This document shows positions 23,583 to 32,049 of a stretch of 64,000 bases of DNA, piece by piece (position 1 is the stretch's first letter; every line of letters begins with the position of its first letter). Source of the DNA: JAJDXO01 sp965207535. GTDB lineage: Bacteria; Pseudomonadota; Alphaproteobacteria; Rhodospirillales; UBA2165. Where the stretch lies: positions 1-64,000 of the forward strand of contig CBDBMR010000013.1 in NCBI GenBank assembly GCA_965207535.1. Direction: 5' to 3'. The notes beneath the pieces were generated by a model. The model searched no databases, was not told where the DNA came from, and worked only from the letters and a program-made list of their open reading frames with translations. A program made the translations under genes and the position numbers.

Positions 23583-24575
23583 ATGAACGACATCGTCATC
23601 GCTCAACCGGTTGACGCGGACATAGCCAAAACTCTCAACCCTTTTGGCCAAGTCTGGATGAATCCGGGTCCGGACCCCCTGACCGCATCTGAACTTGCCG
23701 ATCGGTGCCGGTCGGCCAAGGCGCTGATGGCGTTCATGACCGAGCGCATCGATGCGGAATTTCTCGAGCGTTGCCCCGATCTCGAGATTATTGCCGGCGC
23801 GCTGAAAGGCCATGACAACATCAATGTCGCCGCCTGCTCGGAATGGGGGGTTGCGGTCTCGATCGTCCCCGACCTTCTCACCGAACCAACCGCCGAACTG
23901 GCGCTCGGACTGATGATCGCCGTTTGCCGGAATATGCTGCCCGGCGACCGGCATGTTCGCTCCGGCCAATTTGCCGGCTGGCGGCCGAGATTTTTCGGCA
24001 ACTCGATAAATGGCGCGACAATCGGCATCGTCGGCGCAGGCAAGGTCGGTCAGGCCCTTCTGACCCTTTTGCGGGGCTTTCGGTGCCGCCGGCTCTACTT
24101 TGACAAATCGCCGATGAGCGAGACGCGCGAACGTGAACTGGACGCCGAGTACGCGGCGCTGGACGATCTCGTCGCGCAGTCCGATTTTCTGGTTTTGGGC
24201 CTCCACCTGACCGGCGACACCATCGGGATGGCGGATGCGGCCTTCCTCGGGCGCATGAAACCGGGCAGCTACCTGATCAATCCGGCACGGGGTTCGCTCG
24301 TCGTCGAAGCGGATGTCGCCGCCGCGCTCGAAAGCGGGCATCTCGCGGGTTACGCCGCCGACGTATTCGAGACCGAGGATTGGTCGCGGGTCGATCGCCC
24401 CGGCGCCGTCGAGCCGGCGATTCTCGCCTCGGAAAGCACCGTCCTGACCCCCCATATCGGCTCCGCCGTCACCGAGGTGCGGCGGGAAATCGTCAAATCG
24501 GCGGCCGCGTCAATCGCCGAGTGCCTTTCCGGCGACGTGCCGGCAAACGCCGTCAACAAGGAGGCGCTAGCCTAG
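23583..24575 (+). CDS. ptxD: Phosphite dehydrogenase-like D-2-hydroxyacid-type dehydrogenase
   Basis: 330 residues, the length of PtxD, which oxidises phosphite to phosphate with NAD. It matches PtxD in the segments that set that enzyme apart: ALMAFMTERIDAEFLERCPDL, ALKGHDNINVAAC (catalytic Lys), VPDLLTEPTAELALGL, the Rossmann GIVGAGKVGQALL, NPARGSLV (catalytic Arg), GYAADVFETEDWSRVDRP (Glu) and TPHIGSAVTEVRREI (His, Ser, and a C-terminal Arg). The active-site Trp is kept (GWRPRFFG), with Phe where I recall Tyr in the Pseudomonas enzyme. Divergence from a PhnCDE/Ptx-type importer makes phosphite use the best reading. No ptxE-like regulator is present. Its end overlaps the convergent PLP-enzyme gene by nine bases. 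Confidence 0.85.
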   Translation: MNDIVIAQPVDADIAKTLNPFGQVWMNPGPDPLTASELADRCRSAKALMAFMTERIDAEFLERCPDLEIIAGALKGHDNINVAACSEWGVAVSIVPDLLTEPTAELALGLMIAVCRNMLPGDRHVRSGQFAGWRPRFFGNSINGATIGIVGAGKVGQALLTLLRGFRCRRLYFDKSPMSETRERELDAEYAALDDLVAQSDFLVLGLHLTGDTIGMADAAFLGRMKPGSYLINPARGSLVVEADVAAALESGHLAGYAADVFETEDWSRVDRPGAVEPAILASESTVLTPHIGSAVTEVRREIVKSAAASIAECLSGDVPANAVNKEALA

Positions 24576-25778
24576 CGCCCGGTCCAGATCGGCGATCAGA
24601 TCCTCGGGGTCCTCCAGTCCGACGGAAAAGCGGAAGAACCCGTCGCCTGCATAGTCCCGGAAATGCTCGAGCTGTCCGCCTTCGAGCCGGAACGAACTGT
24701 CGTTGAGTTCGCCGGTGGGCATCCACCAGATCAGCGACCGATGGTGGCCCAGGGAGACCGCGTAGTGGATCACGGCGAGTTGTTTGGTCATGCGCTCGGC
24801 GATCCCGGCGCCCGTTGCGGCGTCGCCGACCTGAAATGCCATCATCCCCCCGAAGTTTTCCATCTGCCGCTTGGCGAGATCGTGCTGCGGGTGGCTCGAA
24901 CGGCCGGGATAGATCACCCGGCTGACCCGGGGATCGCCTTCGAGCCATTTGGCGATAGCCAGGGCGCCTTCCTGGTGGGCCCGCATCCGGATCGGCAGCG
25001 TCGCGGCGCCGCGCGCGATCAGCCATGCATTGAACGGAGACAGCACACCGCCGTAGTGAACCGCCGCCTCCGCCCGCAACTTCTCTATCAGCTCCCTCGA
25101 TCCGGAGACCGCCCCGCCGACCGCATCCCCGTGACCGCCGATATACTTGGTGCTGGATTGCATCACCAGATCGACCCCGAGCCCGGCCGAGGGCTGGCCG
25201 ACGGGAGAAGCAAATGTCGCATCGCACGAGTGCAGGGCGCCGGCGGCCTGCGCCACGGCGGAGACGGCGGACAGGTCCGTCAGCCGGCAAATGGGGTTGG
25301 CCGGGGTTTCCGTATGGATGAGTTTGGTATTCGGGCGGACGGCGGCCTCGACGGCCGCGAGATCGGTCATGTCGACAAGCGAAACTTCAATGCCCAGGCG
25401 CGGCAGCGTATCGCGGGCCAGCTCGGCGACACCGGCGTAGGAGATGTCCGAGACGATGGTGTGATCGCCGGCGGACAATGTCGTCAGGAATATGGCGCTT
25501 GCCGCGGCCATGCCGGAACCCAAGCAAAGACAGGCCTCGGTTCCCTCGAGCGCCGCGATCTTTTCCTCCAGCATCCGGACCGTCGGATTGCCCCAACGGG
25601 TATAGATGAAGGGCGTGTCGTCCTCCTGATCGTGAGCGGAGAAGCCGACCAGTTCGTCGGCGACGAAGGTCGTCGACATGGCGATATTGGGTGCGGCCGC
25701 CCGCGTCGCGGGGTCCGGCCCCTCGCCCGCATGGATAGCCCGTGTCGACGGTCCGGGGTAGGAATTGGATTTGGTCAT
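24567..25778 (-). CDS. Cys/Met-metabolism PLP enzyme (cystathionine gamma-synthase/beta-lyase type)
   Basis: 403 residues of the trans-sulfuration family. I see TRAIHAGEGPDPATRAAAPN, YTRWGNPTVRMLEEKIAALEG, the phosphate-binding LGSGMAAASAIFLT, ETPANPICRLTDLSAV, CDATFASPVGQPSAGLGVD, and the PLP lysine in SSTKYIGGHGD. The C-terminal substrate Arg region is RFSVGLEDPEDLIADLDRAL. Members include MetB, MetC, MGL and O-acetylhomoserine sulfhydrylases, which cannot be separated by eye. The start at 25778 gives the usual family N-terminus. It is convergent with ptxD and divergent from the CoA-ligase operon. Confidence 0.85.
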   Translation of the reverse strand: MTKSNSYPGPSTRAIHAGEGPDPATRAAAPNIAMSTTFVADELVGFSAHDQEDDTPFIYTRWGNPTVRMLEEKIAALEGTEACLCLGSGMAAASAIFLTTLSAGDHTIVSDISYAGVAELARDTLPRLGIEVSLVDMTDLAAVEAAVRPNTKLIHTETPANPICRLTDLSAVSAVAQAAGALHSCDATFASPVGQPSAGLGVDLVMQSSTKYIGGHGDAVGGAVSGSRELIEKLRAEAAVHYGGVLSPFNAWLIARGAATLPIRMRAHQEGALAIAKWLEGDPRVSRVIYPGRSSHPQHDLAKRQMENFGGMMAFQVGDAATGAGIAERMTKQLAVIHYAVSLGHHRSLIWWMPTGELNDSSFRLEGGQLEHFRDYAGDGFFRFSVGLEDPEDLIADLDRALG

Positions 25779-25881
25779 TGCGTGGCCTTCGTACCGGTGA
25801 CTCGCTCGATCCGGGTTGGATTTTATCCCCGGAACGGCGCTACAATCGATGCAAACATAGAATACACAGGGCAGGCCTTCC

Positions 25882-27447
25882 ATGTTGACCATGACCTCGG
25901 CGCTGACCCGCGCCCAGCGGGTGTTCGGCGGCAAGACGGCAATTATCGATACCGAAGCAACCTACTCATGGGCGGAAGAAGTCGACCGCATCGCCAGGTT
26001 GGCCAACGGCCTGGGATCGCTGGGCATCAAGCCGACCCACCGGTTCGGGATCGTCTCGCCCAATACGTTTCGCTATCAGGAGGCGCTCTATGCCGGATAC
26101 TGGTCCGGGGCGGTACCCGTGCCGATCAACATGCGCCTCGCACCGCCGGAGATTCAGTACATCCTGGAAAACGCGGAGTGTTCATGGCTGCTGCTGGGTC
26201 CCGGATTCGAAAATCTGGCCGATGCGCCCGAACTCGCCCCTTGGAAGGATCATCTGGTGTTCCTGGGGCCCGAGACCGATGCGGTGCCGTGGCCGTCCGC
26301 CGACGGGCTGATCGCCGATTACGAACCCTTGGCCCCCCATCCCTCCGCGGAAGACGATGTCGCGCTGATGCTCTACACGGGCGGCACCACGGGGCGCAGC
26401 AAGGGCGTACCCCTCACCCACCTGAATATTGTTTCGAACGGGATGCAGGTCGGCCTCGTCATGGGCGCGGCCATCGATGACATTTACCTGCATATCCCGC
26501 CCATGTTCCACGCCGCCGACCTGCTGGCGACCGGCTTTACACTCGTCGGGTCGGCGCACTGCTTCCTGCCCGTATTCACGCCGGTCGACGTGTTGACCGC
26601 CATCCAGGACTACAAGGTCACGTCCTGTATGATGGCGCCGACCATGATCATCATGACCCTTGGCGAGGAGAGCTTCAGCAGCTTCGATCTCTCGTCGCTG
26701 CGGGTGATGCTTTACGGCTCGTCTCCCATGGCCGCCGAATGGATCAAGCGCACCATGGAGGCCTTCGACGGCGCCGATATCCTGCAGGGCTACGGCCTGA
26801 CCGAGACATCTCCCATCTTGACGACACTCGATCCGCCGGAACACCGCCAAGCCATCGAAAGCGGCGACCTGGAAATTCTCAGAAGCGCGGGCCGGCCCGT
26901 CGTCGGCGTCGACATGAAGATTCTAGGCCCGGATGGAAACGAAGTTTCGCCGGACGATAGCGGCGAGGTGGTGGTCCGCGGACCCAATGTCTCCAGCGGA
27001 TATCTGAATCGGCCCGAAGAAACCTCGGCGGCATTCAAGGATGGCTGGTTCCACACCGGCGACGTCGGCCGCCTTGACGAGGACGGCTATCTGTTCGTAC
27101 AGGACCGCAAGAAGGACATGGTCATCACCGGCGGCGAAAACGTCTATACCACCGAGGTGGAGGCCGCCCTCTATCAACACCCGGCGGTCCACGAAACCGC
27201 GGTTATCGGCGTACCCGACGAGAAGTTCGGCGAGGCGTTGTTCGCCGTCATTGTTCCGGTGCCGGGTTCGTCGCTTGACGAAGAAACCGTCATCGAGCAT
27301 TGCAGGGGCCGCATCGGGAGCTATAAAATTCCGCGCAAGATGGCGTTCGTCGAAGAGATGCCGAAGAGCGCAATGGGTAAAATTCTCAAGGCCGAACTAC
27401 GAAAGATGTACGGCGGCAGCGAGAAGATTTCAGCGGCACAACGCTGA
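25882..27447 (+). CDS. Acyl-CoA synthetase (AMP-forming)
   Basis: 521 residues of the ANL superfamily, activating a carboxylic acid to its CoA thioester through an acyl-adenylate. Motifs: P-loop MLYTGGTTGRSKGVPLTH, A5 LQGYGLTETSP, A7/A8 GWFHTGDVGRLDEDGYLFVQDRKKDM with hinge ITGGENVYTTEVE, and A10 catalytic lysine in PKSAMGKILKAELRK. The substrate pocket cannot be read reliably. It begins a two-gene operon with the UbiD-type decarboxylase 21 bases downstream, which suggests an aromatic or unsaturated acid. Confidence 0.88.
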   Translation: MLTMTSALTRAQRVFGGKTAIIDTEATYSWAEEVDRIARLANGLGSLGIKPTHRFGIVSPNTFRYQEALYAGYWSGAVPVPINMRLAPPEIQYILENAECSWLLLGPGFENLADAPELAPWKDHLVFLGPETDAVPWPSADGLIADYEPLAPHPSAEDDVALMLYTGGTTGRSKGVPLTHLNIVSNGMQVGLVMGAAIDDIYLHIPPMFHAADLLATGFTLVGSAHCFLPVFTPVDVLTAIQDYKVTSCMMAPTMIIMTLGEESFSSFDLSSLRVMLYGSSPMAAEWIKRTMEAFDGADILQGYGLTETSPILTTLDPPEHRQAIESGDLEILRSAGRPVVGVDMKILGPDGNEVSPDDSGEVVVRGPNVSSGYLNRPEETSAAFKDGWFHTGDVGRLDEDGYLFVQDRKKDMVITGGENVYTTEVEAALYQHPAVHETAVIGVPDEKFGEALFAVIVPVPGSSLDEETVIEHCRGRIGSYKIPRKMAFVEEMPKSAMGKILKAELRKMYGGSEKISAAQR

Positions 27448-27468
27448 GCACAAAAGGGGAGAATCATC

Positions 27469-29118
27469 GTGCCGGATTCCGCAAGCGCGGCCGTCGATAC
27501 GGAGAAATTCCGTCTGCGCCGCTTTATCGAACGCCTCGATGCCGAAGGCGAGGTCGAAACCCACGATGAGAACGTGGCGCTGGCCGACATTTCGAAGATC
27601 GTCGAAGCCAGCGACAAGGCTTTGCAGTTCAAGAGCGCCGGTCCCGAGAAACAGGAGCTGGTCGCCAATGTCATGGGCAGCCGCAAGCGTCTTGCGGTCG
27701 CGCTCGAGACCACGGTCGAAGAGATTGTTCCGACCTTCCAGGCCCGGCTCAACAACAAGCAGCCAGTGGTGCATGTGGATAGGGACCAGGCCCCGGCACA
27801 GCAGGTGGTGCTCCAAGGCGACGACGCAGACCTCACCAAGCTGCCGTTTCACCCCCAGCACGCCTTCGATGGAAGCACGTATATCTCGTCGGCCATCGAC
27901 TATGCGTTCGATGTCGACAATGAGGTCACCAATGTGGGCTGCCGGCGTCTGAGCCTTCGGAACAAGCGCGAATGCGGAACCAATGTGACCGCGCCCTCCG
28001 ATTTGCAGCGCATCTATCGCGCCGCGGTACGCCGCGGGGAAAAACTGCCCATCAGCTTCGCGCTCGGCTCCCACCCCATCGACTTCATGGCCGCCGGGAT
28101 GCGAATCCCGGCGGACGAAATCACCCTTGTCGGCACATTGCGCGGCGAGCCGGTTCCCCTGGTCAAGAGCCTGACCAACGACATCATGGTGCCGGCCGAT
28201 GCGGAGATGGTGATCGAAGGCTACCTCGATGAACGCGGCTATGTGGAGCCCGAAGGACCCTATGGCGAGTATGTCGGCTATTACGGCGCCATGCACATGG
28301 ATCCGGTGTTCCACGTTACGGCCATCACCCACCGGGAGGACGTGCTGCACCAGACCCTGCTGCATGGTTCGGGCAAGAGCCTCGCCAAGGTGGAATCGGC
28401 GGCTCTAATGAGTATCCGGCTCGAAGCACAGATTTGGGGCATGCTCAAGGCGGCCCGGGTCGATGTCCGGGCCGTTCACGTCCCGCAAGCCGGGGCCGAA
28501 GGGCAGCAAATCCGCATCGCCATCAACCAGCAGCGGCCGGGTCAGGCGCGAAACGTCATTTCCACCTTGTTGGGCGGCGTGTTCAGCGCCAAGCACGTCT
28601 TCGTTACCGACGCGGATGTGGATATTCGATCCCAGGACGATATGGACTGGGCCATGGCTTCACGCTTTCAAGCCGACCGGGACATCATTGTGATGACCGG
28701 GATCATGGGGATGCCCATGGACCCGTCATTGGAGTCCGACGGGCCGACCGGGGCCAAGGCAGGCTTCGACCTCACCATGCCCATGTCCAAGAAAGGTTCC
28801 CTGATGGCCACCGTCTCGGGCGCGCCAGACTTGCAGGGCTCGGCGCGTTACCAGACCGTGGAGCAGGCGCTGGAGGCCGGCCCCGTCTACTTTACCGAGA
28901 TCATGGACGCACTCGGCAGCCGGGACGGCCGGGAAATAGCAGTGGAGCTCGATGCGCTTCGTCAGGCGGGCCGTCTGATTCGGGATGAAAACGGCCGCTA
29001 CCTGTTGGGCTCGGCGGAAAACGGGGCGACGGGCCTCACCGACGAGGCCCACTGGCATGCAACCGAGGGCGACCCCAACCGCCACGTGAGTACGGACAAG
29101 ATCACCATCAACCGCTGA
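27469..29118 (+). CDS. UbiD-family prenylated-FMN-dependent (de)carboxylase
   Basis: 549 residues, GTG start after GGGGAG. Visible UbiD motifs are NVGCRRLSLRNKRECGTNVT (conserved Arg), LPISFALGSHPIDFMAAGMRIPADE, and EPEGPYGEYVGYYG, which carries the two glutamates of the E-R-E catalytic/prFMN site. Enzymes of this family reversibly decarboxylate aromatic or alpha,beta-unsaturated acids. A UbiX partner to make prFMN is not in this window. Position after a CoA ligase and within a large aromatic region suggests a catabolic rather than ubiquinone role. Confidence 0.87.
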   Translation: MPDSASAAVDTEKFRLRRFIERLDAEGEVETHDENVALADISKIVEASDKALQFKSAGPEKQELVANVMGSRKRLAVALETTVEEIVPTFQARLNNKQPVVHVDRDQAPAQQVVLQGDDADLTKLPFHPQHAFDGSTYISSAIDYAFDVDNEVTNVGCRRLSLRNKRECGTNVTAPSDLQRIYRAAVRRGEKLPISFALGSHPIDFMAAGMRIPADEITLVGTLRGEPVPLVKSLTNDIMVPADAEMVIEGYLDERGYVEPEGPYGEYVGYYGAMHMDPVFHVTAITHREDVLHQTLLHGSGKSLAKVESAALMSIRLEAQIWGMLKAARVDVRAVHVPQAGAEGQQIRIAINQQRPGQARNVISTLLGGVFSAKHVFVTDADVDIRSQDDMDWAMASRFQADRDIIVMTGIMGMPMDPSLESDGPTGAKAGFDLTMPMSKKGSLMATVSGAPDLQGSARYQTVEQALEAGPVYFTEIMDALGSRDGREIAVELDALRQAGRLIRDENGRYLLGSAENGATGLTDEAHWHATEGDPNRHVSTDKITINR

Positions 29119-29135
29119 GCGCCGGCGCCTCCTCG

Positions 29136-30527
29136 TCATCGTCTAGATGCGGCCAGCCGGGAGAGGTGCTTCAGCAATGCCTGCCGATGCTTGGCGGCCT
29201 CGTCGGACAGGCCGGATGCGGTCAGATTGTGCCGCTCGAACGGATCTCGCCGAAGGTCATAAAACTCCTCCGATCCGTCGGTAAACCGGATGAGCTTATA
29301 GCTATGGTCACGAATCGCCTGGCCGTGCTTGGATACCGGCGGGCCGCCTCTTCGGCCGACGCCTTGACGGTTCGCGGCCCGAAGCCTACGACGAGGACGT
29401 TCACCAAATTTATCGGTGAATACGAACGCCCGGGAGCCTTCCGCGGCCGTGGAGCCCAAGACCGGCAGGAAGCTCACCGAATCGAGGCTGATCCCTGCCG
29501 CGACGGCCCCGCGGGCATCGACACCGGCCATGTCGAGAATCGTCGCAAACAGATCCGTCGAGTTCACCAGCGCCTTTGACGTGCGTCCCCCGCCGTTCAC
29601 GGCAGGCCCCGCGACGACCAGCGGGACCCGCACCCCGCCCTCGTAGAGGGTATCCTTGGCGGTTCGCCGGGTGAATGGAGCGCCGATGACCCGCCGAGGG
29701 CTGCCATTGTCGCCGATGAAGATGACGTTGGTTTTCGCCAGTTCACGATCGCCGATCCCCTTGAGCAGACGGCCTATTTCGGTGTCCATGGCGTTGATCA
29801 TCGCCTTGTAATGTTGGCTGGCGTCCCGGCCCGTCGGATAATCGGAAAGGCTCTTGAATCTGTCGGCCAGCAGTTTCTCCGGCGGTTTATGAAACGGGGA
29901 GTGGGGCGCGGTCATCGCCAGCCACAGGAACCACGGCTTCCCCTTTCGGGGCTCCAGCCAGCGGAGAGCATCATCGACGAATTCGGTCGTCGCGTACCGG
30001 TCGACCTGCTCGGCCCGGCCGTTCACCACCTTTCGCCAGGAGAAAAAATCGCGCATGCCGCCCCGCATGAAGCCCGCATAGTGCGGCACTCCCATCCGGG
30101 CCGGGTTGTCGTCCCCGCCGTTGCGCTGATCGGACAGGTGCCATTTGCCCATGACCGCACTGTCGTAGCGCTCACCGGCGTGCGCCTTAAGGAGTTTGAA
30201 GATCGACGGCTCGCTCAAGCCAATGCCTGGATTCGGTCCGCCGGACGGCCCCCCGACGCCGGTACGGAAACCGTAGCGCCCGGTCAGGATCGTCGCTCGC
30301 GTCGGCGAACAGGTGGATTGAGACCAGAAATTCTCGAACACCACCCCGCGCTTGCACAGCGCGTCGATATTCGGCGTCGGGGCCGTGTCCCGTCCGATCC
30401 CGTAGCATCCCAATGCCTCGACGCCCATGTCATCGGCAATGATCAACAGGACATTGTCCTTGGCATGGACGGCGGATCCAAAAGCAATTGCGCCCACAAC
30501 GGCGCCGGCCAGAAAAACGCTCTTCAT
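29136..30527 (-). CDS. Secreted sulfatase (formylglycine type)
   Basis: 463 residues with a signal peptide (VFLAGAVVGAIAFGSAVHA). The metal ligands are in NVLLIIADDMG (Asp32, Asp33). The modified cysteine is Cys73 in CSPTRATILTGRYG, the motif oxidised to formylglycine. Further sites are MGKWHL, TAPHSPFHKP, and IGDNGS. Such enzymes hydrolyse sulfate esters, often on polysaccharides, in the periplasm or outside. The C-terminus (ERPRRRLRAANRQGVGRRGG) is unusually basic. No formylglycine-generating enzyme is next to it. It converges on the UbiD gene 17 bases away. Confidence 0.88.
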   Translation of the reverse strand: MKSVFLAGAVVGAIAFGSAVHAKDNVLLIIADDMGVEALGCYGIGRDTAPTPNIDALCKRGVVFENFWSQSTCSPTRATILTGRYGFRTGVGGPSGGPNPGIGLSEPSIFKLLKAHAGERYDSAVMGKWHLSDQRNGGDDNPARMGVPHYAGFMRGGMRDFFSWRKVVNGRAEQVDRYATTEFVDDALRWLEPRKGKPWFLWLAMTAPHSPFHKPPEKLLADRFKSLSDYPTGRDASQHYKAMINAMDTEIGRLLKGIGDRELAKTNVIFIGDNGSPRRVIGAPFTRRTAKDTLYEGGVRVPLVVAGPAVNGGGRTSKALVNSTDLFATILDMAGVDARGAVAAGISLDSVSFLPVLGSTAAEGSRAFVFTDKFGERPRRRLRAANRQGVGRRGGPPVSKHGQAIRDHSYKLIRFTDGSEEFYDLRRDPFERHNLTASGLSDEAAKHRQALLKHLSRLAASRR

Positions 30528-30565
30528 GAAATTCGCTCCACGAAATTAATTTAGGTCAATGTCGG

Positions 30566-31474
30566 TCATAACGCCGGATCGCCAGAGGTCCGTTGCTCCA
30601 ACTCCTCGATGGTGCGCGGCCAGTCCTTCCTGAGCAGCCGGGAGAGGGAGCGATCCGCCAGGAGTCTGCCCCCGGTCTGGCAACGAGGACAATAGTTCGT
30701 CTCATTGGTCGCGTGGCGAATTCGCTGTATCGCGGTGCCGCAGTGCGGGCAGGGTTGGCCGAACTTGCCGTGGGCCGCCATTTCGTCACGGAAGGCGGTG
30801 ACCTTCTCGGGAAATGCGTCTCCGCGTTCCTCGCGAAGCCGGTTGATCCAAAGTTCGAGCTGTTCCCGGACGGCGTCGAACAAACGGGAGACCTCTTCAT
30901 CGTCGAGCGATTGGCTCATGGCCACTGGCGACAATCCCGCCGCCAGCAGGATCTCGTCCGAGTAGGCATTTCCGATTCCGCTGAAAATTCTGGGATCGGT
31001 CAGCACCCGCTTGAGCGTGTGATTTCGCTCCCTCAGGCGTTCCCCGAAGTCCGGGAGGCCGCAATCCATGACTTCAAGGCCGCCGGGATCGAGGATATGG
31101 AGCTCCGCGCCGGCCATGACGTGCAATGAGGCCCGCTTCTTGGCGCCAGCCTCGGTCAGGACGAGGCTCCCATGGTCGAAGTCGAAAGCGGCGAGGGATG
31201 TCTTCGCGCCGAGGGAAGCCTCCGGCTTTCGCCAATGGAGCCGCCCGGCGATCATCAGATGCAGGACCAGCCATATCCCGTTGTCGAGACCAATGGCGAT
31301 ACGTTTTCCGATCCGGCGGATGTCAACGACCCTTCGGCCGCGCGCTTCATCAAGGCTAGGCTCAACCGTTCGCAGTAGGAAGGGTGAGTTGCGGCGCACC
31401 TGCCGCAATGTTTGTCCCGACAGGCGCTCGTGCATCGCTTCCATATAGACGGTGATATCGGGAAGTTCCGGCAC
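30566..31474 (-). CDS. Fpg/Nei-family DNA glycosylase
   Basis: 302 residues beginning MPELPDITVYMEAMHERL: the N-terminal Pro is the catalytic nucleophile and Glu3 the acid. It has the beta-hairpin lysine region (RRIGKRIAIGLDNG), the helix-two-turn-helix GIGNAYSDEILLAAGLSP, and a C-terminal zinc finger CPHCGTAIQRIRHATNETNY followed by CPRC. It excises oxidised bases; whether it is nearer Fpg or Nei is unclear, because QTGGR replaces the usual finger arginine context. Housekeeping repair gene, not tied to its neighbours. Confidence 0.88.
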   Translation of the reverse strand: MPELPDITVYMEAMHERLSGQTLRQVRRNSPFLLRTVEPSLDEARGRRVVDIRRIGKRIAIGLDNGIWLVLHLMIAGRLHWRKPEASLGAKTSLAAFDFDHGSLVLTEAGAKKRASLHVMAGAELHILDPGGLEVMDCGLPDFGERLRERNHTLKRVLTDPRIFSGIGNAYSDEILLAAGLSPVAMSQSLDDEEVSRLFDAVREQLELWINRLREERGDAFPEKVTAFRDEMAAHGKFGQPCPHCGTAIQRIRHATNETNYCPRCQTGGRLLADRSLSRLLRKDWPRTIEELEQRTSGDPAL

Positions 31475-31602
31475 GGGGTCCCCATTCGATCGGCGTCACG
31501 GTTTTCCGTGAACAAAGACATCAGTATAGCGCCTAAACGTCCATCGGTATCTTGACCGCCCGGCGGTCAAGCGCGCCGGAGAGGCGAACGATCGGCCGGC
31601 GC

Positions 31603-32019
31603 TCAGCTCTCCATTTGGTCGATGATATCCTGGGGTACCGGCTCGGCCTTCATACCCTGGGGAGAATCCGGATCCTCCCTCGCCCAAACACGGAGTTCGT
31701 GCCCCTCCGCGGTGGTCTCGCCGTTGTTGATCACCCGGTATTTGCACAGAAACAGCTTGCCGCGCCACTCGTCCACCCAGGCCTCGATGGTAATTTCGTC
31801 GCCGAACCTTGACGGACCCTTGAAGTTGGCCTGCGCATCGACGATGGGCAGGCCCCTGAGGCTCCGTTCCGGCCACATAACCGTCCACGGGAGACCCTTT
31901 GACCGGAACATGCGTTCGCAACACCGGTCGAACCACTCGAAGTATCGGGGGTAGAAAACGATCTTGGCGGGATCGCAGTCTGCGAAATCGACCACGAAGG
32001 TCTCGCGGTAAGGTGTCAT
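31603..32019 (-). CDS. Acyl-CoA thioesterase (4-hydroxybenzoyl-CoA thioesterase type)
   Basis: 138 residues with a single hot-dog domain. The signature DFADCDPAKIVFYPRYFEWFDRC contains the catalytic Asp; AQANFKGPSRFGDEITIEAWV and a final strand follow. The family hydrolyses aromatic or short acyl-CoA esters. It lies 30 bases after iorB on the same strand, so it probably belongs to the iorAB operon and could release CoA from the arylacetyl-CoA that IorAB forms (inference). Confidence 0.85.
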   Translation of the reverse strand: MTPYRETFVVDFADCDPAKIVFYPRYFEWFDRCCERMFRSKGLPWTVMWPERSLRGLPIVDAQANFKGPSRFGDEITIEAWVDEWRGKLFLCKYRVINNGETTAEGHELRVWAREDPDSPQGMKAEPVPQDIIDQMES

Positions 32020-32049
32020 TGTCCGTGTGTGCTCGTCTTGCGGGATAAG

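Noticed and set aside
23460..24455. A reading frame on the minus strand that would extend the PtxA/PhnC-like ATPase to about 600 residues
   Set aside because: The extension is antisense to the ptxD-like gene and has no family features; the ATPase is complete from 23459.
24663..26480. A 605-codon plus-strand frame over the PLP-enzyme gene and into the CoA-ligase gene
   Set aside because: It is antisense to one real gene and out of frame with the next.
27469..29118. Assignment of the UbiD-family gene to ubiquinone synthesis
   Set aside because: Its operon partner is a CoA ligase and no ubi genes are nearby; family membership alone does not give the substrate.
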